64,000 bases of DNA, taken from NCBI GenBank assembly GCA_020746105.1, contig CM036622.1:20871487-20935486 (forward strand), written 5' to 3'. Below, one piece after another: positions 24,642-36,367 of the stretch; the first letter of the stretch is position 1, and every line of letters begins with the position of its first letter. A model generated the notes under the pieces. The model worked only from the letters and a program-made list of their open reading frames with translations, had not been told where the DNA came from and did no database searches. This DNA comes from Trogon surrucura (taxonomy: Eukaryota > Chordata > Aves > Trogoniformes > Trogonidae). Made by a program: the position numbers and the translations under genes.

Positions 24642-25452
24642 TCACAGAATCACAGAATGTCAGGGGTTGGAAGGGACCTCAAAAGATCATCTAGTCCAGC
24701 CCCCCTGCCAGAGCAGGATCACCTACAGTAGATTGCACAGGTAGGCATCCAGGTGGGTTTTGAATGTCTCCAAAGAGGGAGACTCCACAACCTCCCTGGG
24801 CAGCCTGTTCCAGTGCTCTGTCACCCTCACAGTGAAAAAGTTTTTTCTAATATTTTTATGGAACTTCCTATGTTCCAGCTTGCACCTATTGCCCCTTGTT
24901 CTGTTATTGGACATCACTGAGAAGAGCCTGGCTCCGTCCTCCTGACACTCCCCCTTGACATATTTATAAACATTAATGAGGTCACCCCTCAGCCTCCTCT
25001 TCTCCAAACTAAAGAGCCCCAGCTCCCTCAGCCTTTTCTCATAAGGCAGATGCTCCACTCCCTTCAGCATCCTAGTTACCCTGTGCTGGACTCTCTCCAG
25101 CAGTTCCCTGTCTTTCTTGAACTGAGGGGCCCAGAACTGGACACAATATTCCAGATGGGGTCTCACCAGGGCAGAGTAGAGGGGAAGGAGAACCTCTCTC
25201 CACCTACTAACCGCCCCCCTTCTAATACACCCCAGGATGCCATTGGCTTTCTTGGCCACAAGGGCACAGTGCTGGCTCGTGGTCATCCTGCTGTCCACCA
25301 AGACTCCCAGGTCCCTTTCCCCTGCACTGCTCTCCAGCAGGTTGATCCCCAACCTATACTGGCACATGGGGTTATTCTTTCCCAAGTGCAAAACTCTACA
25401 CTTGCCCTTGTTGAACTTCATTAGATTTCTCCCCGCCCAGGCCTCCAGCCTT
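24642..25452 (-). mobile_element. CR1 LINE, 5'-truncated (about 0.8 kb)
   Basis: The plus strand starts TCACAGAATCACAGAATG, followed by TCAGGGGTTGGAAGGGACC and CAGCCCCCCTGCCAGAGCAG. This is the same 3'-end family as the copies at 12.73 and 21.46 kb, but a different subtype: it has GATCACCTACAGTAGATTGC after the core where the others have AATGCCTAGATTATGC. It extends to just upstream of the post-RT methionine (AGGCCTCCAGCC) and stops at about 25452. The retained frame is uninterrupted. Confidence 0.95.
24723..25452 (-). pseudogene. CR1 ORF2 C-terminal region, open
   Basis: The frame is open from the truncation point through an ATG at 25421 (start [14 protein letters not shown]) to a stop at 24723, 232 codons. 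It encodes the part of ORF2 after the reverse-transcriptase catalytic core: [13 protein letters not shown] near residue 34, the [19 protein letters not shown] block near 80-98, and [19 protein letters not shown] near the C-terminus. It aligns along its full length with the matching part of the 12.8-kb copy, with scattered substitutions. It lacks endonuclease and catalytic aspartates and is not a functional enzyme. The open frame shows low decay and does not imply selection. Confidence 0.92.
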
Positions 25453-28400
25453 TGCCACTACCTATGAATTGAAAGAGAAATTTTGCTGCCAAATGAAAAA
25501 TGTGGATATGTAGCTATTTTTTTTCCAGCAAGTTGTAAGTAATCTGAGACAGTACATTAAATTTCAGAGGAACTGCTCTTCAGATAGTGCATCAGTGACC
25601 TGGAAGATGTCTAATATGTCACATACAGAGCAGTTTAATATGTTATATGTAAAATATATATCTCTAGGAATACATGACTTACATGGGCTATTTCCAAGCT
25701 GATATACCTCCCAGAAGTAAGAGTGAGAAGGTGATGACCATTTGGTGCACAACTAGATGGGAAATAGCTCCATGGTGTCAGGAGAAGCTCAAAGACAGAA
25801 ATGATGCATGAAAGAGACCAGAAGGATCTTGGGAAATAATTTTAGGCAAGCGGGCAGGGGATACAAATAGGGGAGAAGAGGGATATAGACAGAAGTGGAG
25901 ATTATCGTGGAAGCGTGAGAAAATTCCTCTGAGTATAGAAAAGCCTACAGACGGATTTGAAGAGAAGAATGTGATTAAATGGGTGGGGGAGGAGGGGGAT
26001 TTTTTTTTTAGCAACATAATTGGTACTATTGAGTGAGAAGGAAGGAAGGAAGGCAATAGTAGTTAATCAGTTCTAGAATTGGCAGAATATAATACAAGGA
26101 ATGGCAGTAGTTTCAAAAGAAAATGTTTAGAGGAAGCAAGGTATTTTGGATGTAAATGGTCATTGAGGGAAGAACCCCAAATTTACAGGTGCTCCTGTAT
26201 CTGTACATTGGAGAGATTTCCTTTAAAATGTACTGTACAGAAAAGAAGTTGTAGAAGAAAATCAGACAAAAAGTTTTGAGCAGATAGTGAGAGATCAGCA
26301 GAATCTTCTCTTCTCAGGACTGCTGCCATGAAAATGGGAATTTCAGATGAGTAATGTAGCTGCTTTTCCTATGGAAGAATATAATTGACCCTTGCTTAAC
26401 AGTTTCTGAGGACCTCAGCATGATTTGCAGCTAAAGTATTGAGCCTTTGCTAGATGGGGCTATGTTACTGCCATGCGTTAGACAGCAGCATGTGCAAGAG
26501 TCAGACCCTGTTATGCCGCTGTATCTGTTCAGCAGTTGCAGTCAACTCATCTGTGTTTTTTAAGGAGGAAGAAGGGGGAATGTGGCATTTAAAACATGTA
26601 GGCAAAAAAATCTGGCAAATTGTACTGAGAACATCCGTGCTGTGTGTAGACCACAGGACTGCTCCACCTGCGCTCCACTGGCGGATGCTGCAGCGTCCAA
26701 GTGAACCTTACACCAGCATGCACATACACGCACAACCACAAAACCATGGCGTGGTGCAGCTTCTAAGGGAATCCCTCAGCAATCATCACCTGACAAGGGC
26801 TGCAGTATGAGATTATCAGGGTCACCTGGATGGGGTGGGTTTGAAGAGTGCAATGGCCTTGAAACACATTATTACAGTTAAAAGCAGCATCTGAGTGACA
26901 ATGTCCACAACTTTTAATCATCCCACTTCATCTGGGCAATGGACAAAGATCATATGCTGGAGGGAGAGGGGGAGAGAGACAGAGAGGGCAAGAGAGCTCT
27001 GTTTTCTGGAATATATATTAAATTTCAAGTCTCGAGAGGGAAGCGTGAAAACAAAGAAAATACATTATAAGAAGTCACAAAAAATGTGCCCTGGCAGTAA
27101 ATCATCCCTAAAAGACAAAGATACCCAGGGAGCTATTCTTTAATCATGCTCTTTAGCAGGTTGGCATCCCTACTAACTCGTCTGAGAGGGGGAGGTGAGG
27201 GGGTGCTGGCCCTGGACAGGCCAGCATGGCCTGGTGGATCGCAGCACAGCTGCACTTTCTCAAGACCTGCGTCGTTCTTGAGAACCGGAAAAAGTCCTTT
27301 TGAGCCCTGGGCTGATATGCTGTTGTACCATCTTTTGTGCAGCTGTAATTTTGACAGGGGGAGCCAATTTGAACTTCTGTAATCCTCAGCCCCAGACACC
27401 TCCAACGCCTGAGACTGTGTGTGTGTTTTTTTTTCCAAAGACTTTTCAGCTGTGCTCTTGAGAAAGTCATTCCATCCAAAGAAAGGAGGGGGGGAAGAAA
27501 AAAACATCTGTCTGACTTTGTCCAGGAGATTGTTTCTATAGCTGTAACATTTTGAAAAGCAGGGGAAAAAAAAGTTATTTTTCCAAGCCTGCCTACCCAT
27601 ATTTTTCATTTTTTATATCCTCCTCTGATGGACATCATTTCCTGCCCCTCCTTTCTTTTAACCACTGTTGACCAAAAAAAAAAAAAAAAGCCCAACAGGA
27701 GAAGGGGAAAAATAAGAAACTGATTGAAAGTTGACTTAGAATTGCACAATGATCTTAAATTTTCCCAAGACTTATATTTTGGGAAGGAGCTGTTTTATGA
27801 ATGGATATAAGGCTGACACATGAAACGCGTGGGATCTGTCTGAGTGCCTTGTCTGGGTCAGCTGTGACATCTGGCTCTTATGAATCTGGCGTATTGTGAC
27901 TCACTAACACACAAATAGTAAGCCTTGATAGTATCCACTTGTGATGCTTTGCGGGTGCTGTCACAAACAACGTCAAATGCCAGAGAACTGCCTTAATTCT
28001 GGCCTGCGCCGCTGCCGCAAGCCAAGACGGCTGATGGAGCTGTGTGCTGGGTGGGGGTACTGAGAGGCTGGCCCCACTCCTTCAGCAGCATGGTGGGTCC
28101 CTGTGGTGCTGCTGAGCCCATGGGCTATTGCAGCTCCCTGGTGGGTGGGTTTCCCTTTGTGTTTGCTGCCAGAGTCTGCACCAGTGCAGGGTCAGAGGGG
28201 TGAGTGAGAGGATGGTTGGTGGTGCAGCCCCTTTCTGATGTTCATCCCTAAAGCTGTTAGGGAAAGCACAGCTTTCAATCTCTCGGTCCCCTCTCTCTCC
28301 ACAAAGGTGAGCAGCTTGGTCTGAGGCCTCCATCAGCTGCAATGAGGTTTGGTATCAGAGGGAACTTTGCACCAAAATGCTTATCTATGGGTGGCGTTGG

Positions 28401-30544
28401 TGCCACAAGGTCATAGTCATGGTAGAAGAAAGAGTCCTGATGCCCATGTCACTGCCTAGAGCACCTTCAGGAACCTATTATTGTGTGATGTGGTACCTCA
28501 ACGTTGTGATGCAAATCAGGATAAAACACAGGTAGAATTGGAGGAGGAAGTTGACAAGAGGAGAATTCACCTCATTTAACAGCAGGTTTTTTTTCCTAAC
28601 ATGAACTCATGAACTCAGGGTGGTTCCAAAGGTGAGGTGACAGCATGTATAAAGCCTGGCTTATGTCTTCTGCACCTTTTTTTAGCTGGAGTGCAGTCTT
28701 GAGGATGGGCTACGTGCTAGTCCTTGTCTTACAGGTTTGGCTGTGGAAAAAAACTTGATAACTGGCTTTCTGAAGTGCTGCACAATGAATTAATTAATTT
28801 TTAAAATTTGCAATCTCAAATGGGGCTGCAAATGAACTAACTATACACAGAGCAGTGACCATGGTGAAGGAAAGAGGCAATGTGTCAAGGGACCATGCCG
28901 ACCCTAGCTCGTTCTGGATGCCATGATATTAAGTACAAGCTCAGTGTTTAGGCACAAGATGATTTAATTTCTAGTGACAGAAAAATAAGGACTAGCATTA
29001 TCTTTCCTTTTACACAGGGATGAATTTTGAAAGGTTAGGATTCAGGATCGGAGGTGTCAATTCCTTTCTGCCTGCATCTATTGTAGGAGTAGTATATACA
29101 CTATAAAGGCTGACATTCCTAATTTTTAAAAGTATTTTAGTTTTAGTGCTTCTGCCTGTCACCCTGAAGAGTGATCCAAGCTGGTGGAAGGTAAAGAATT
29201 CTTTCTAGGAACCCACCCTGGAGATTGCAGTCCCATCCTTCGGTGGCCACAAGTGCAATCCCAGATCTGCCAGGGCTCCTACAGAGACTGTATTTTCATT
29301 CTCTCCTTGGTGATGGCTTGAACCTGCATAAAAAATGAGATCTGTGGTGATCTCTGAACCATACGTAGCTGCCTGGAGCCTCCGTATCCCCTCCTTTCCT
29401 CACTCCTCAAGTACACTGCAAGGTAAAGAGTCAGCTGTGTTGCAACAGTGAATATTTTTCCTGTCGTTTTTGTTGTAGCAAGTGAGGATTATTTGAGGAT
29501 TATAGCTATCTGGGGAAAACTGCTCTAAGTCATTTTTGATATGAGGAGGGATAGGCGATTGTTTTGTTTTTTTTTTTGCCTGTGGCTAGAGTTCACACAT
29601 TGTCTCTGTAAAGTTTTAGAGTGGATAGAAAGCAGTGATTTATTAGTGGTTTTAAATTATAGCACTACCTAAGATACCTGCTAATAAGTGAAGGCTCCTG
29701 CAGCCCTCTGTGTTAATTGTGCTAAGCAGCATGAAAACACACAACAAAATGCAGCATTGAAAAATCTTGACCATTCAAAAGCAGGACAAGAGTTTTGTGC
29801 TTCAAGGGAGTCAGTGATAAATTCTGAAGCAGAAGGAGAAATGTGTTGCAGAAGCTTTTTTGTTGTTGTTTCCTTAAATTTCCCCACACATGAACAAAAT
29901 CAATCCAGAAGAGCCAAGAAACCTGTAATGGATGAAATGTTTTACACATATGTGATGGAAAACTCTGCTCTGCTAAGTCAAAAAGCAGCTTCTGAAGAAC
30001 TTAATGTGGCTAGAAAGTCACAGGTGCCTGACCCTTCTGGCCCTGTTACATCACTGCTGCATATGCTTGGACTTCTTTCACCACTTTTTCAAATCTGCCA
30101 TATGGGGAGATCATATTCTGCTAACCCAAATCTTCCAGAACACTTTGTGAGACCTCATGCCAGAGAAGATTCCCCACATCTCACCCTTTTATCCTCACAC
30201 AGGAGCATTAGCAAACTAAACATCTCTCATTTCAACTTCCTCCCAGCCTCACTTTTTTGGCACATGGGTTATATCTCTTTTCAGCAGCTGTTTTTCAGCT
30301 GACATTTAAACTAAACTCACATCCTTAAGGTTGATTTCTAATGTTTCCTTGGAAAAAAAGAAAAATGAACATGCGCACACATACAGGCACAAATACACAC
30401 CCTTACCCTATGAATTCTCTGCTGAACTCAAATAACACTGAGTACACAGTAATACCTGCTTTTGGAGACTGCTGGCATCCCAAGCTTGCATTTACGGTGG
30501 GTAACAAACCATTCACCAGAGAAATACCTAGCTCAAGGGACCAA
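25453..30544. other. Unannotated stretch, no gene recognised
   Basis: Simple repeats include GAAG units at about 26039-26055 and an A16 tract at 27674-27689. The sequence around 27950-28330 is more GC-rich and holds several CpGs, but has no recognisable exon. A 204-codon open frame near 29.7-30.3 kb is listed separately. Nothing else can be assigned. Confidence 0.5.
29688..30302 (+). other. 204-codon open frame of unknown status
   Basis: A frame stays open for 204 codons, opening right after a TAA and starting with GTG. The first ATG in frame is at 29928, leaving 124 codons. I do not recognise the peptide. It has no obvious domain, signal peptide or convincing membrane segment. In DNA of this base composition a rough stop-codon calculation (about 6% of codons) makes a frame this long unusual but not impossible across six frames of 64 kb. 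No splice sites, promoter or poly(A) signal could be tied to it. Most likely chance, possibly a terminal exon. Confidence 0.2.
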
Positions 30545-30640
30545 TAACAGGCTATGCATAAGGCTTTTGCACCTCTAAGATGCTGGTTCAAATCCAGCTC
30601 AGGTCTGTAGCAACTGTAAAAGTTTATTACCATGTGATAG
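30545..30640 (+). mobile_element. tRNA-derived SINE remnant
   Basis: GGTTCAAATCC at 30585-30595 is a perfect RNA polymerase III B-box, preceded by a tRNA-like stretch (GCTTTTGCACCTCTAAGATGCT) and followed by AGCTCAGGTCTGTAGCAACTG. No CCA end or complete cloverleaf is visible, so this is more likely the head of an old amniote SINE than a tRNA gene. The exact family is uncertain. Confidence 0.5.
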
Positions 30641-30689
30641 CTGTTTGGTGGTCCTTGACCAGCGAACAGGTGTCCGGCTCATAAAAGGG

Positions 30690-30885
30690 AGCAGAGGAAG
30701 AGCACTGTGGTTAATGCACTGGGCTGAAGCGCCAGATTTCTTGGTCCCCTTCCCAGGTCTGCCACAGATTGTATAGCCATAGGCAAGTCTTCTATAAATG
30801 GTGGTAATATTCATCTGCCTCTTGGGAGGATTGTGAGGATATGTTCATTAATATCACCGAGATGCTTGAATGCGTTGGAAATGAG
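30690..30885 (+). mobile_element. MIR-like SINE remnant
   Basis: The sequence follows the MIR-type order: a tRNA-like head (GAGCACTGTGGTTAATGCACTGGGCT), CCCAGGTCTGCCACAGA, then CCATAGGCAAGTCT, a TCTATAAATGGTGGTAATATTCAT segment matching the usual CTGTAAAATGGGGATAATAAT stretch, and GGATTGTGAGGATATGTTCATTAA near the end. Divergence is high, as expected for an ancient amniote element. It lies just downstream of another tRNA-derived remnant, so the two could be parts of one composite element. Confidence 0.78.
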
Positions 30886-33800
30886 GAGCTTGGTAAAACT
30901 GGAAAAGCAGCTATCATGTATTGGCAACGCCAGGGAGAGGCTGTGAGATGGATGGGCATAATAAATGGTCTGCAAATGAGCTGTGTGCTCATAAATGACC
31001 TGTACACTCTCAGCGCATGGACCGAACATCTCTAAAAGGGAGATGAATTATTACCCCTGAGTGACTTCTCCTGTGGATAAAAAAATAGGAAACTGATGGT
31101 AGAGGTCATGTGCTTTTTTTTAAAGGGAGATAATATTTGGTACAAATACTCTGAGTTCCCTGGCCAGCTATAAGCAAAATATATCAGCCTCCAACTCTGT
31201 CATTTTTATATAATTCTGCAAGCGATAACATAGGATGCTGCTTCTTGGTTCTCTGTAAGGAGGAAGCTTCAGTATTGCAGACTATGAGGCATCCTATCCA
31301 AGGGGCTTCCTGGAGAAGGTCCTGATCCATGTTTTGCTGTCACCTCAGCTCTGCATTAGGAGAGAGATGGAATAGGACCCACCTTTGAAAGCCACTTGAG
31401 TCACCTTTCTTCTGCTTCCCCCAGGGTGGAGAAGAAGGGACAGGGTTCACTAGTCACAGAGCACCGCAGTGTCTCTACCCTTTTTCCATCTGTGAGAGCA
31501 GAAGTGGGTAGACGCCAGTATTACCTTTCCCATCGTAAAGTGGTACTTACTCCTCTGTGTCCAGGTCCCCGTTAGGGCACACTGGTGGTAACAAGGAGTA
31601 AGGAGGGAGCAGAGTCCTGCTGCCACAAGCACTCTGTCATGGAAGAGTTGTGCTCCACAGAGGATGGGGTGTTAGGGATGCCCTTACAGGGGCTGTAGAA
31701 TGTATTTTATGAAGCTTGAGGTATTTTTGTTAGGACTTTACAAAGCAACTGAAATTTGAGATTTAATGTCCCTTACCTGTTAACTTCTGAGTACCTGGGC
31801 ACCAGTGTGTTTGTGCTGATAGTACTATTGAAGTTATGGAATGATCTGCTTGAGTAAAAGGTAGGAATATGTTTACAGAATTGGGCTCTGAGTTCATTCT
31901 GCTGCCTCTTAGAGTGGTTTTAAACCATTTCCTTATCTTGTTTTATCTTAAGCACTTTGCTAGAAGTACATCAAATGGTTGGGAGGAATTGTTTTAAATT
32001 TTGTTTTTTGGTGGCAAGAGAAGCAGAGCAAATGTTGTGGTTTGACATTTGAGAGAAAATGAGCTAATTAGTTACCCAAGTTAGGTTTGGTCAGGAGTAG
32101 ACCTAAAATGTTAAAACGTGGAGCCACACAGAGAAGTGTTCCGTTTACATTAGCGAGCAGTTACCAAAGTTGTTCCATCGATTCACTGGGGCGGCTCCGG
32201 TGAGCGCCAGCCCAATGCAACCTGATCCTTCAAACTGAAAATTCTCCTGCTGCGCCTGCCGTTTCAGACAGGCATGCTGAATTACTTCTGTGCTCTTCTG
32301 AACTTCTCAGAGTGCTCACTTCACAGTATTTGCAAAACCTTTAACTGGCACAACTACACTTCTGTGAGTAACATATTTTCCAGTGTACTGGAGGTCTCGA
32401 CACCTTGAAGTTTTAAATAAAACAGGTTGGAAAAAAAAATGCACAAAGTGGAATAGTAATTAATTTTCTGCTGTAAAAATTGCTTTTCAATATATTAGGA
32501 GAAAATTGATTTTCAGTTAAAAAAAAGCCCAGCTTTGATTTTGTAACTGTCAGAAAAATGTTGAAACAAATCTTCAGCCTTGAAGAACTTTCTTTTCAAT
32601 GTTTATGATAGCATTTTAACTAGTGAAGCATTTTAATATGGGCCAGTTTACCTTTTTCTATGAAAATATATTTTGTCTGAAGAGTATTACCTGGCTCTGA
32701 CTGTGAATACACTCCTTCTCTTTCTACAACACTTAGTTGTTTTAGATTTTTACTTGAAATTCGGGACACAGGTTGAGAGTTATTGATTAATAGAAAAGTA
32801 AAAAGGAAGCTGTTGATACGTTCTTAAAAGAAGTGATCATAGATAAAACCAGAGTGTGATTCAGAGACTCTCTCTTGATCTTTTGGCAAAATGTTGGACC
32901 TGAATGCTTCATGCTCTTGAGAATATGAGCTCACTATTCTTATTTGAATATTTTGCCAGCTTAACAGTGCTTAGTGTCACTTGCATGAATAAGTAAAATT
33001 ACTATATGTCATCCTAGATTTCCTTAAGCTGCAAAAATTAATCATGGCATTAAGTGTTTTCAGGACTTGAACTTTTAATATTCTTTCCAGTGATCACAGC
33101 ACTTGGGGAGAAGAAGGAAAGGAGCAACAGAGCGAACTGAAAAATCGTATGTTGAAAATTTTGTGATTTGAAGGGAAAGTATCAGGTAAAACTGTTGCTA
33201 GGAAAGACCTGGTGGAAAAATGTGTTGAGATGTGGATGAACACTGCCAACCTTCTGTTCCAACCTCTGCTTCTGTGCTGTGCAGCCGTGGTTTGACCCTA
33301 CAAAAAATTCCGAGATCACACCAGTCTTGCGCTGCATTTCTGGAACAGACATCTCCCACTGTTCACGACCAAACATTTCCTTTACTCAATAACCATAATT
33401 TTTGTCCCTTTCTGAACTTTGCTGTGCTACAGGATTTGGACTGCACCATGACAGTCAGGAGCTAAGTGTGTATTTCCTGCAAAGAATGAGGTGCTTTGGA
33501 AATAGGATTTTTGTTCAGCCTGTTCTCTAAATATAAATTTAGTGTACCTAAGGGATTAAGAATTCTCCTACCTTTCTCCAAAAACGTGATGAAATGTTGA
33601 TAGAGGGTGGGAGTGATGGAGCGGGAGAAAGGAAAAAAAAAGTACGGCACATTTATTTCTGATGGTTATGACCTTCACACAGAATTATACTTCAGGGGAT
33701 TCACTGATATTGTGTTCTTGTTCCTGATCTGTGTTCTTTCTTGGAATAATTATGTTTATTACTCAGTTGCATCTTATATAATAAAGCCCGTGAAGTCCCT

Positions 33801-36159
33801 GAGCAGTATCTTATAACCATGACAGTTACAGCTTTGTGGAGTCCCATCCTTTCCTCTCATTTTCAACCTTGGTCAAGAAGGCTCAGCCATTGCCCCAACA
33901 GTGACCTCAACACAGTGCCAGCTAGGGGAGGGTTAATATCACTGGCCCACCATAACATTATTTATTTTGCTTTATAAAATTAATGACTTTCCTTGTTGTT
34001 TTCTCATCCAAACTATCTAGTATAATCTATGCCAAATATATAGGAAATAAATGAGATCCAGAAAGCCATCCAAAAGCCATTACTAGTCCTAACAAAAATC
34101 ATATTCGCTCTTCAACTGGCTGGGACAATGAGGAAAATATATCTGTTTAGAAAGTAGTTTCCCTTTATTTTTTAATCCAAAGGTAAGGGGATAGAAGGTA
34201 TGCAGTCATTCTATGTTATCTTGTCCACCAGCTAATTATAAACTGTTGAAAATTGTTTATTCACAAAGATAGACTGATTCTTCTTGCAAACTCCCCCACC
34301 ATGATAAATAGCCTAGTGGAAATCGTCAGCGTGTGTAGTGGTCATATAATACGTTTGTTGTGAAACTGACTTAAAACTTTGATGACCAATTAGCAAGGTT
34401 GCCAGTTATCCCAATTTTTTAAGTGCTAATTTTTGAACTCTTGGGATAATAGGAAACCTCTGATAAAATAGAAAGCAGTATCTCACTTAGAAAGAAAAGC
34501 TTGAAAAACTAGATCTAAATCATTAAAAAGGTGAAAGGTGCAAACTGTCAACTCTCAATTACTGGTGCAGATTAGCCAGGTTTTTCTGTGTGTATGAAGT
34601 CCAACAAGGCTGAATGATTCTCACATGCAGCCATGCTATTTTCAAGGATGGAAAAATTCCAAATATAGGGCAGTATTTTTCAGTAGTTTGGTTTTGTTTG
34701 GATTTTTTTCCTGTCACAATGCAGAGCATGCATTAATAAACAGGACTGGAACAGGGTGGTGGTGGTGTCAGGAGGCATGATGCTTTCTGCACCTCTGCTG
34801 TCCACGTGCCTGTACAGGGACCACAGTCTAAGCTGCTGAAACATGTTTGCTTCATGTTCCTCTATGGCTCAAAATATGGAAAAGGGTGTTAGCAAAGACC
34901 CCCATGCTTCCGTGATCCTGTGCGGATCAGCTTGGATGTCTGTTGGGGAGATGCCAAGCCAGGTGGAGCTGATGTAGATGGACCTGAGTTGATGCAAGGA
35001 AGATCTTAAAGTGTCTCTTCACCACCTGCCATTGTATTTCTTGTGTCAAGAAGCTTTTTCTCTTGGCCAGGGTATAACAGCTACCTTTAGTCACTAATGG
35101 CCAGATTAAGAATTTCCCGTTAAAAGATGTAATAGCAGCTGGCATACATTGGAAACATTTCATGATTTTGATGCATGAGATTTACATTAGGTCTCTTCTC
35201 ATTATCATTTTTAATGAGTCAAAATATAAAATCGACAAGAAAATTGCGCATGATAGTGATTAACATCGCAAGCATTAATTCATTAAGGCTTTAGTTGACT
35301 GGTTGACATTTAATTCGATGAGACAGGAAAATACAGAGTGAAAAACTCAAGTGGAATGTGTGATATTGGGTACAATGAATGTGGGAGAATTAGAATACAG
35401 AAGCTAGCTATTACTTCTTTTTTTTTTTTTTTTTTGTCTGCAGTGGTTCAGTCACTTAATACAGACCACAAGAATGCCTTTCCAATTTGCCAAAGATCTG
35501 GGAGAAATCCCTGACCTGAGTAGGAGTATTGGGCTTGACGGAGAAATTTCTGAAGACGGCTTTACGTTCTGTTGCACAGGAAATCAGACTGGCTGATCAC
35601 AGTGGATGCTTTTAATCCGAAAATACAAATTTTCGAATTGCCAACTGAATACCTTCTTAGAGAAGAAGAAAAAAATCTGATTAAAGGGATATTGCTGGAT
35701 GATAATTAGAGATACCTGCAGTATTTTCATAAAACCAGGTCTTGCTCAAAACCAAAATATTGATATAGTCTCTGTGCAAATAATCAGTATATTCTCGGTG
35801 CAAATAATTTAAGATGTTAAAATTTTAGAAAAGGGCAAAAAGGGTTCTAAGACTGAGGTACTTTCAGGACCCAGAATCTGTAGATTGGAGTTAATATTTA
35901 TCTCCTTTTATGAGCTTTTTTGAAGCGACGTACTTCTGTCTGGGAGCTAGTGTGTAGATAAGTACTGGAGTAGTGGGGAGGTGACCCACCTAGTGCTCCT
36001 AGGAGACCCTGTAGCCATTCTATAACCCTTTGCTTTTAGTTATTAATTTCTTCTGGAAAGTATTCCAGGCCAGGTCTGCTTTCCTGTGCATAACCTGAAT
36101 GGGCTGTAATCTTAGCTAAGCCTTGTAGGTGCTAATACTTCAGCAATTCTGAAGCTTTT
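30886..36159. other. Unannotated stretch, possible conserved non-coding segments
   Basis: No gene or transposon is recognised. A local cluster of about nine CpGs lies at 32117-32262. A TAAT-rich block lies at about 35210-35320. At 35418-35443 an 18-T tract runs into GTCTGCAG, which has the form of a strong splice acceptor or may only be a T-rich tract. None can be confirmed from the sequence alone. Confidence 0.5.
35418..35443 (+). other. T18 tract followed by GTCTGCAG (acceptor-like)
   Basis: Eighteen T residues followed by GTCTGCAG match the shape of a polypyrimidine tract plus 3' splice site. The sequence after it has no long open frame or recognisable protein, so a coding exon is not supported. 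A non-coding exon remains possible. Confidence 0.3.
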
Positions 36160-36226
36160 GAGGGCAGACAGGGCTATTATATGGTCTAATCTGACCTAAT
36201 ATATTCACACTGGCCATAAGATTTTG
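36160..36226 (-). mobile_element. Ancient CR1-like LINE 3' end
   Basis: The plus-strand run AGGGCAGACAGGGCTATTATATGGTCTAATCTGACC, ending in CACTGGCCATAAGATTTT, aligns by eye with the reverse complement of 3' ends of old sauropsid CR1s (GGGACCA..ATGATCATCTAGTCTGACCTCC..ACAGGCCA). Only about 65 bp remain and the tail is gone. It is much more diverged than the other CR1s in the window. Confidence 0.55.
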
Positions 36227-36235
36227 GAATGCCGT

Positions 36236-36367
36236 CAGGAAATAAACTCTTGGATGAAGAGCAGCTGGTTCAACTTGAACGCAGGCAAGACCAAAGCAAT
36301 GCTAGTCAGAAAGGGGGAATGCTTTGAAGAGTGGGCCAAGGCACTGTCTCCACCTTCCATTCATTGA
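36236..36367 (+). pseudogene. Degraded LINE reverse-transcriptase fragment, non-CR1 type
   Basis: A 43-codon frame ending in TGA at 36365-36367 begins QEINSWMKSSWFNLNAGKTK and continues AMLVRKGE. This matches the pattern W-M-x(3-5)-L-x-LN-x-x-KT-x-x-ML-V found just after the catalytic core in L2/L3/Rex1-like LINE reverse transcriptases. It differs from the CR1 equivalent seen elsewhere here ([14 protein letters not shown]). The rest of the element is not recognisable on either side. It lies on the opposite strand to the ancient CR1-like tail next to it, so the two are separate insertions. Confidence 0.45.

Noticed and set aside
25050..25424. Plus-strand 124-codon frame
   Set aside because: Antisense shadow of the CR1 ORF2 C-terminal region at 24.7-25.4 kb. 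The same shadow appears in the 13.0-13.4 kb copy.
27133..27609. 158-codon minus-strand frame
   Set aside because: No recognisable domain. It runs across C-rich and A/T-rich low-complexity parts, and no splice or promoter context was seen.
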